Source: Cristatella mucedo (lineage: Eukaryota > Bryozoa > Phylactolaemata > Cristatellidae). Taken from it: a stretch of 64,000 bases of DNA. The translations under genes were made by a program, and so were the position numbers. Where the stretch lies: assembly GCA_009760855.2 (NCBI GenBank), contig WPIO01000011.1:6026001-6090000 (forward strand), written 5' to 3'. Positions 56,925 through 64,000 of this stretch are shown in pieces (positions within the stretch are counted from its first letter, which is position 1; the number at the start of each line of letters is the position of its first letter). The notes beneath the pieces are model-generated. The model saw nothing but the letters and a program-made list of their open reading frames with translations. It searched no databases and had not been told where the DNA came from.

Positions 56925-57066
56925 CTTATGAATTTAATTCATTTGTATAGCGCCCCAAGAGAACTAAATCTCTATTCAGGCGCTTCACGTATGCCTCAGG
57001 GCTCGAGCCCACGACCTCAGACAGACCTTAATGGGGGCGAGCACCTTAACCACTGGACCAACCCAA
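56925..57066 (-). mobile_element. tRNA-SINE family 2 with LINE A-like tail
   Basis: On the minus strand the head is GTTGGTCCAGTGGTTAAGGT then GCTCGCCCCC and a box B-like GTGGGCTCGAGCCC. It is followed at once by AAGCGCCTGAATAGAGATTT, AGTTCTCTTGGGGCGCTATA and CAAATGAATT. The tail parallels the family A LINE 3' end, which would let the LINE RT recognise the SINE RNA. A partial copy lies at 8484-8572. Confidence 0.85.
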
Positions 57067-57514
57067 CTCACAATGCTTAACTTAACACACACACTTAACT
57101 TATGCATGCATGACACAAAGTGCTGTGGCTCTGCACTGGGCTCCCCTTCAGCAGGCACCAGGGCACAGCGTGGACCCGTAGCACTGAACTTTAGGGCAAC
57201 GTCCAAGTCGAGCTACCAGGGAAAAGTCAGGAAGCAGCTGTGGTCTCATGATGGTAGCATACAAATGCATTCGGTTAGGGCCGCTACCTACGTCAAGGCT
57301 CGGGGCTTGATTGCCCGAAAAGTTGAGACCAGCATCTCATAGGCCTGGCTCAATAAAGCGGAGGGAGGGTGAGGACAGGTGATGCTTAGCAGACCGCAGC
57401 CTTTTGGCCAGTCACACGTTGCTCATACCTTAACCTCTTAGCTTGGCTGCACGGGGGGGGGGGGCCCCGGGGTAAAATGTCATAGCGATTTCTAAATGTA
57501 CGATAGCTTATTAG
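57067..57514. other. No gene recognised; G12 run
   Basis: A run of twelve G (57453-57464) followed by CCCCGGGG. Short open frames only. Confidence 0.5.
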
Positions 57515-57615
57515 GCTGGTAATATGCTTCCTTTGCAGAAAATGTAAAGCACCTAGAAAGAGATTGAGCTCTCTGAGGGCACTTTATCAACCATATTATG
57601 ATGATTATTATTACT
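57515..57615 (+). mobile_element. LINE family A tail remnant
   Basis: TGCTTCCTTTGCAGAAAATG, GCACCTAGAAAGAGATTGAG and GGGCACTTTATCAACCATAT, then a TTATTATTA-like end. Only the 3' UTR end is present. Confidence 0.85.
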
Positions 57616-57929
57616 ACGCAATTCACATTGTTAACTAACCTAGCTTTATTTACATCACTCTGCTAAGCTTTCAGTCACTTTCGCTTATTTACGACATGGT
57701 GCAGTGCACACAATAGGAAATTGTGCAGGAGGAAGTGATTACATCACAAGACCCTGTCAGGCTCTAGAGCCGTGCCACCAGCACTCGTCAGGACAGTGAG
57801 ACCTCAACGATTTGGTGGCAAATACTAAATCATAGAACACGAGCTCGGCGACATTGCTTTTGCTTTCATTCGGTGGTCCACAGGCAACGTTGGCCTAGGG
57901 GAGTTGTGGCAGCCCCGGCTGCTGCTGCT

Positions 57930-58215
57930 GATTCTCTCTCTCTCTCTCTCTCCCAATGTGTCTGCCTCTGTCTGTCTGTTTTGTCTCTCTTTGTCTCTCT
58001 TTCTCTCTTGTGATCTCTCACTCTCTTTCTCTCCATTTCTCTCTCTCTCTCTCTCCCTGTCTCTCCGTCTCTCCATTTCTCTACCTGTCTTTCTCCATCT
58101 CTCTCTCTCTCTTTCCATCTCTCTTCATCTCTGTCTCTCTAACTGTCTCTCTCTGTCTCTCCCTGTCTCTCTGTGTATCTGTCTCTGTCTGTCTTTCTCT
58201 GCTCCAGTCTGTATG
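57930..58215. repeat. CT-rich low-complexity tract
   Basis: CTCTCTCT, CTGTCTGT and CATTTCTC words over about 285 bp. Ser/Leu open frames here are repeat artefacts. Confidence 0.93.
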
Positions 58216-58849
58216 TGTGCTTGCCCCTAGTGGCCACGATGAATGCCGTGTTTGCTAGCAGCCATCACCAACTTACAGCATCGGTGGTCGCACGGCTCCT
58301 GGCCTCGTGCACAGCACATCTGCTTCAACCAGGGTCCACCTCGCAGTCGCAAGCACACGAGTATGCTTTTTACAGGGCACGAGCACTGCAGTCCTACAAA
58401 TACAATCGCCGTGACAGCGCAGTGTTGTCGTCAATGTCACCAGGCTAGCAGCGAGCAGTAATCTCGATAAGGACAGCTTTGCAGCTGAACTAGCAGTTAT
58501 TGACAACAAAGGTGACTACCAGCCGATAGGCTCAAAGATGATTAGCAAAATCAGAAAAAAAAGGAAGAACTCTCGGCCACATTCACACCTGGCTAGAGAA
58601 AAGACACAGTTGGTAGCAGAGTGCTGGTACTGCACTGGGCCACCATACCAGAAGTCAATGCAAGGGGCCAGTGTAGCCAGAGGAGATTGCTTAGGTCACG
58701 AGGCTATGGGAGAAACCCCATTAGCTAGCCCTTAGTTTGGCCGTGATAAGTTAACAAGGCCAATACATTATCGAACTAATGCTTTTCAGGAATCCAATTT
58801 TCCAGCCGGTAGCTGAACATGTGCAACCATTTTTTTCGTCTGTCCCTCT
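58216..58849. other. No recognised feature
   Basis: Short open frames on both strands, none with recognisable features. Confidence 0.45.
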
Positions 58850-58866
58850 TTCTCTTCTTACTCTCT

Positions 58867-58919
<53 letters not shown>

Positions 58920-59175
58920 GCCTCTCTTCACCCTGGCCATTCTTCCCTTAAGACCGTTAGCCTACTCTCTCCCTCCCCTTCTCTTTCTCCCTCCCCCTCT
59001 CTCCCTCCTCCCCTCCCTCCCTCCCTCCCTCCCCCTCTCTCCCTCTCTCTTCTCTCTTTCTCCCTCCCCTCTCTTTCTCCCTCCCCTCTCTCTCCCGCCC
59101 CCTCTCCCTCTCCCTCCTCCTCTCTCTCCCCCTCTTCATCCCCTCTCTCCCTCTCTCATTCCTTCTCTCCCTTAT
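58850..59175. repeat. CT and CCCT-rich tracts
   Basis: A pure CT run (about 58869-58917) is followed after a 60-bp gap by 200 bp of CTCCCTCC-type polypyrimidine (58970-59175). Confidence 0.95.
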
Positions 59176-59483
59176 TTCCTGTCACCATGTCTGCCGGTCA
59201 CCCTACCCCATCTTCTAAGTCTACTCTCTCCTGACCCTTTGCAGCAGGGTGAGTTCGACAGGCCTTGGCATGCTCTTATTTGTATCCGTGGCCGAAAGAA
59301 TGGACCTTACCGGAACAGAACGGCCTGTCACATACTCCGTTCATAAGCTTGAGATAGCAGTGGTACCGCATCTTGGGTGGGCAGCTGAAGGCCTTAGGCT
59401 GACAGCACGGCACTGCACTGGTCGCTCGAGAACACAGTGGAAGTTGGGAAGAGGCAGCACCAGCGGCAGCCAGGTCTGAGAAC

Positions 59484-59574
59484 CCGTCAGGTTGAACTGA
59501 TCGCCGAAATATTCGGTCAGGATCGTCTCGAAGCGCTCGCCCAGATCTCGTCTGCCCGACACCGGCGGCTGATT
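59484..59574 (-). CDS. Coding-like segment, possible exon of an unidentified gene
   Basis: After a minus-strand acceptor CTTCGCCTTGCAG the frame reads NQPPVSGRRDLGERFETILT then EYFGDQFNLTG, up to a possible donor ACGG|GTTCTC (weak). It may begin further upstream, since TLVPIALYVCFALQ is open in the same frame after GGAAAG. Its phase does not join directly to the segment at 60525-60669, so an unseen exon would be needed. The composition is protein-like, but I do not recognise the family. Confidence 0.35.
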
Positions 59575-59795
59575 CTGCAAGGCGAAGCAGACGTACAGAG
59601 CAATCGGCACGAGTGTCTTTCCACAGGCACAGCAGGCACGTGATGTGTCCTCGGCAGCCGAGCACACTGACGCATGCCGGGCAGCTTGGGCACACGGCGC
59701 TCGACAAGGTCGTAGCCGGCCAGCATTCCGTGTGCAAGAGCTTTGGGCATGCTGCATGCTCGCAAGCAAGATGCATGCAGAGAGGCCACTCGGAG

Positions 59796-59853
59796 CAGCT
59801 GTCCAGCAGCTGTCCAGCTGCTGGACAGCTACTGGACAGCTGCTGGACAGCTG
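59796..59853. repeat. 22-bp inverted repeat built of CAGCTGTC units
   Basis: CAGCTGTCCAGCAGCTGTCC AG (59796-59817) is matched by its exact reverse complement at 59832-59853. The 14-bp middle is itself built of the same CTGGACAGC words. Confidence 0.95.
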
Positions 59854-59929
59854 CACCGGGGTGCAGCTGATGTCGCATGGAAAGAGGCCCGAGCTAAGGA
59901 GTGAGCAGCTAGCCGCCCAAGCTCACCTG

Positions 59930-60115
59930 TCCACGCCCAGCTGCTCCACGCCCCCACCTGCCCATGCCCGCCTGCCCACGCGCCCCTGCCCACACCCACC
60001 TGCCCACACCCACCAGCCCACACCCACCAGCCCATGCCCACATGCCCACCTGCCCACGCCCACATGCTCACGCCTCACCTGCTCACGCCCCACCTGCCCA
60101 CGCCCAGCTGCCCAC
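59930..60115. repeat. Degenerate CCCAC-rich minisatellite
   Basis: CACCTGCCCACGCC, CACCAGCCCACACC and CACATGCCCACCTG variants of a ~14-bp unit. The His/Pro and Trp/Gly open frames across it are artefacts. Confidence 0.9.
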
Positions 60116-60524
60116 TTTGTCAGCAAGCTGGATAGTTTTAAAGGGCCAAGCAAGGCCGCCAGGACCACGCCCACACCCTACCCCCAAGATTCAGCTAGCT
60201 CAGCACTGGACCGGCAGGCTGCTTATTGGCATTTGGTGCAAATTTTAAATAGAGACCGGCTGGTTGGCTTGCTCTGAGAGTCGAGCATCTTAGCTCTTGA
60301 CTGACCCAGCCGGTTGGTCACTATAACTACAGTCGGTCGTCCGGGAGGTACTTTATGCTTGCCTGCAGCTGGGCAACAGGGCATCGGTGGCTGCTGGCTC
60401 CGAAAGGGTGCCGTGGGCGAGCTGCGGCCGAGCAAAGGCCGTAGGCTAACCGAGCTCAAGAGTGATAGCAGAATCTAGCACGATAGGAGTGGGTGGCTGC
60501 AAGGCACTGCACCAGACAACTCAC
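60116..60524. other. No recognised feature (possible intron)
   Basis: No coding signal was found on either strand. If the minus-strand exon at 60525 is real, this is its downstream intron. Confidence 0.4.
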
Positions 60525-60669
60525 CATCTTTGGGTCCTTCGTCGAAAATGTGCCTGAGCGTGAAGACTGATGAGTTGCCGCAGAAGCCGACCATCTGATC
60601 GTCAATGGCAATGTCTCTCAGTTTCTCATCGGTTAGAGCCGCTAGGTCGTAGTATGAGACTTTCTCTGG
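60525..60669 (-). CDS. Likely exon of an unidentified gene
   Basis: This 145-nt segment has a strong donor on minus (AAAGATG|GTGAGT) and an acceptor GACCGCTGCAG. It reads PEKVSYYDLAALTDEKLRDI, then AIDDQMVGFCGNSSVFTLRH and IFDEGPKD, entering in phase 0 and leaving in phase 1. Balanced amino-acid use, both consensus splice sites and the lack of repeat sequence make it the most credible exon in the right half of the window. I do not recognise the family. Its neighbours would be other minus-strand segments at 59.5, 55.4 and 49-50 kb. Confidence 0.55.
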
Positions 60670-60763
60670 CTGCAGCGGTCACAAGTGGAACATATTTATC
60701 ACAGGCTCTCTCTTCCCCTGCGGAGTCCTCCCCCTGCATAAAGTCTGGTTTGCTGCTGTGAGC

Positions 60764-60766
<3 letters not shown>

Positions 60767-60850
<84 letters not shown>
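60767..60850. repeat. (CT)n(AT)n compound microsatellite
   Basis: About 22 CT units (60767-60810) are followed by about 17 AT units (60811-60845) and ATGTAT words. Confidence 0.97.
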
Positions 60851-60852
<2 letters not shown>

Positions 60853-61739
60853 GTATATGCATATGTATATTACACAGGGCCCTGACCATAGGGGGCATAC
60901 TAGTCACACAGTTACCTGAATTGACTCAGTCGAATTCACTGAGGATTGTTACCCTACTTTTGGTTGTAGTTGCAGCTGTGATCCCGACTCAAGCCGAAAG
61001 TATGTACATATATTTCGGTTGAACCCAAATTATTTGCTGCCGTAAATGCCAGCTATCATTAGAAAATAGAATAGGATCTCTCATTAACTTTGGACGGGTT
61101 TTTGCTGGTAGCTTAGGGCTATCAATGGTGCCAATGGACAAGAACCACGTCCAGTGGTCACTGCTGTGTTGCATCTCCAAATTAACCCATGCAGCAGCTC
61201 AAATAGGCTTGGTTTCACAGGCACAGGCCTCTGATAACTCTCAACTTATCCAAGGTGCGGCTCCAAGGCAGAGACTAATTGACACAGCAATCGTCCCGGC
61301 AGATCGGGTACTACTCAACTTCTTCTTGCAGCAAAATGTGAAGCAAGGCCTTTTTCCAAAGTCATACTAGAGCAAGGACACACACTGTCCGTAGGAATCG
61401 AGGAAGTGAAACTAAAGTCTTCCATTGATTAGTCTAGCAGTCTGTAACTTCCGAAATCTTCCAATGAGAGTTAATCATAAGGCTGCATACATGCATCACT
61501 GAAACCTGCCAATCACACTGCAGATTCGTTTACATCAGGCTGATTTAGCCAGCCGTTGCTCGCTCAACACAAGATACGAGTTTAAAAATGGATTCAAAAG
61601 TAGATGAAGATGCTATTATGATAACATTTTGGTACATTTGTAAATCATTGCAAATTCATGCATCGTGACCATATACATCCGTTAGGTCGTTAATTAATCT
61701 CCAAAAAGTGCCTCTCTACTAAACAGTAGGGGACGATTT
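60851..61739. other. No recognised feature
   Basis: Short open frames at 60989-61180 (-) and 61125-61370 (+) show no features. Confidence 0.45.
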
Positions 61740-61920
61740 AAAAATAATTCGAGCTAATTTAACAGCCTCTTATGTACAGCAACAGAATAACCTTTACAAC
61801 TATCACCACTACTTGCAGTGTCAATAAAGGATCGCCCACTGCAGGATTCGAACCCCACGGGTTCCGGGCCGAGGTCGTGAACTGCAATTGCCACCCCTAG
61901 TTTGCCATCACTGATAGTGA
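61740..61920 (-). mobile_element. tRNA-SINE family 1
   Basis: The + strand shows AGCTAATTTAACAGCCTCTT, AATAAAGGATCGCCCACTGC and GGATTCGAACCCC (reverse of a box B), then GGGCCGAGGTCGTGAACTGC. Slightly diverged from 42222 and 47960. Confidence 0.9.
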
Positions 61921-62004
61921 TCGGTCGACTTTGATTTTGACTGCTAGTCAACAGATTCCAAAGTGGGCACTGAGGATATGTGCACACCGACCAAATATGC
62001 TGTC

Positions 62005-62660
<656 letters not shown>

Positions 62661-64000
62661 GACAAAAAACTACAAACGACCATCAGCATTGATGGTCACC
62701 AGAGACTAGTCGCACGCCCTGGCAGCATCCTGCAGCATTGCTTACAGTACCCCTCAATCATAGCTGCGACTTGGCTTGCTGGCACTCTATTGAGTGCTAG
62801 CTCCGTGATAATTTCGGAGCACTAGGTAGCCCAATGAGCCACCCGGTTTCTGAGCACGGCACACTATTCCACTGGGTGCAGAGGCAGCTTCACACGCAGA
62901 GCGATCGTTGCTTTCTCATAGCAATCCGACCTCAAAGCGCCAGGCTCCGGCAGGGAGCTCAGCTGCAGCGCCATCTTCCCCGGGCAGGGCTCTCAAGCTT
63001 TCACGTGCCAGTCATTCAAGCTCCTGGTGGGCAGCAAAAGAGCATTGCCATCGCCACCACGTCGTCAGATCGCTGGCACGGCACTGCAGTGGCGGCAGCT
63101 GGCACTTGAGTGGAGCACTCGAGAGGCCAGCCAAGGCTAGCAGGAGGCCTGGGCTAGAGCTAGTGGCAGCAGTCTTCAATGCGGCTGGAATGCAGGCTAG
63201 AATTGAATGTCAGAGCAAGGCAGCCGCTCAACTTTGCCTGGTCTAAGGCCTGGGCTGCTGACAAGTGTCGGGTGTGGTGAGGAGAGAAAGCGCCTACTGC
63301 TTCCTGCCCGGCGGCTTCTGATTGGGCTCACCAGCTCTGGTCTGCCTGTGCAGTTCAGCTGCGACTGCTGCAGCAGCAGCAGCAGCAGTGGAAGCAGTGG
63401 TGGCAGTTGCAGCAGCAATGGCATCAATGGCTGTACAGTTACCTCAGCTGCCTCAAAAATTCTAATGTCCGAAGAGCAGCAGCCATGCTCAGCAACAAGT
63501 GACTTTGACACAGCCATGTCATTGTATGACGAGCAGGAGGCACAGAACCGAACTGCTAATCTCTGCTAAGCCGTAGGTCCGTCCATAGACTATATCAATT
63601 CCCAAAGTGAGGTGGTGCCTGTGGGCACGCTTGTAGGTGTGTGCACACGCACGAGCGCTCGTGCAATGTGGCAAGGTAAGCAGCTGAAGACAACCCTCAT
63701 AATAATTAAGTAGCTCCATCAGACCACATCAGAATAATGGTGGCTGTTGGATCATCAAGCAAGCAGCAGCAAGTGGCAAAATGGATGGGATAGAAGTCGC
63801 CAAGCAGTTTGGATATTGGGCATGGATATGATGTCCATGGCCAGCTGCACGAAATGTCTATGGCCTGCTACAGGAAATCGCTCAAGTGCTCCTGGTTACT
63901 GCAGCAGCTAATGGCCATCGTTGGCTGGCAAAGGAACGGTTTTCATGTGTCCCCCAATGATGTCTAGTGCAGCAGCGATGCTGCTGACAGTGGCATGGCC
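62661..64000. other. No supported gene
   Basis: GCTGCTGC/CAGCAG-rich patches (63370-63420). The plus frame 63207-63569 ends SEEQQPCSATSDFDTAMSLY DEQEAQNRTANLC, mildly protein-like, but it includes a serine run from (AGC)n and has no splice or start support. Confidence 0.4.

Noticed and set aside
63207-63569. 120-codon plus frame with SEEQQPCSATSDFDTAMSLY
   Set aside because: The only protein-like part is about 30 residues; the rest is an (AGC)n serine run and low-complexity sequence, without splice or start support.

Overview
The window looks like invertebrate metazoan nuclear DNA. It has GC-rich exons with GT/AG introns, many microsatellites, tRNA-derived SINEs with box B-like motifs, and numerous 5'-truncated non-LTR retrotransposons of the Jockey/CR1/L2 type ending in (TTA)n. 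I see no bacterial operons, rRNA, functional tRNA or CRISPR. The species cannot be named from the sequence.

Region 0.5-9.8 kb, + strand: the 3' part of one well-supported gene. Eight exons join in phase (2181 nt, 726 codons plus stop) into a continuous coiled-coil protein. Its end carries a block (KGLMPAAARQQLEDTIASLR) that I recognise as the C-terminus of CEP112/CCDC46, a centrosomal coiled-coil protein. The first exons lie upstream of the window. Its introns hold a 641-bp TA-flanked MITE, a truncated LINE and long GA/CT arrays. Two AATAAA signals near 9.75 kb may end the 3' UTR.

Region 9.8-17 kb: mostly unrecognised sequence. It contains a CT minisatellite ending in a 74-bp palindrome, a SINE, a tandem AGGTCA array and a possible orphan terminal exon (16596-16664) with an AATAAA about 280 nt later.

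Region 17-49 kb: a graveyard of two LINE families, here called A and B. Family A has endonuclease and reverse transcriptase (RT); its longest copy is 28.5-32.0 kb on the minus strand. Copies are often tail-to-tail or inverted and are interrupted by SINEs. One decayed Ty1/copia RT relic lies at 40.47-40.80 kb. A 440-bp AGT/AGC triplet array sits at 17.6-18.05 kb.

Region 49-64 kb: GC-richer, with coding-like segments on the minus strand (49.2, 49.6-50.1, 55.4, 59.5 and 60.6 kb). These may be exons of one unrecognised gene; only 60525-60669 is persuasive. Between them lie a fold-back inverted repeat, a young LINE copy, a 30-bp minisatellite, GT, CT and GA arrays and more SINEs.

No novel multi-gene system is visible. 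The strongest points for follow-up are the unassigned minus-strand gene, the LINE/SINE tail relationships and inverted LINE pairs, the fold-back element, and the extended C-terminus of CEP112.
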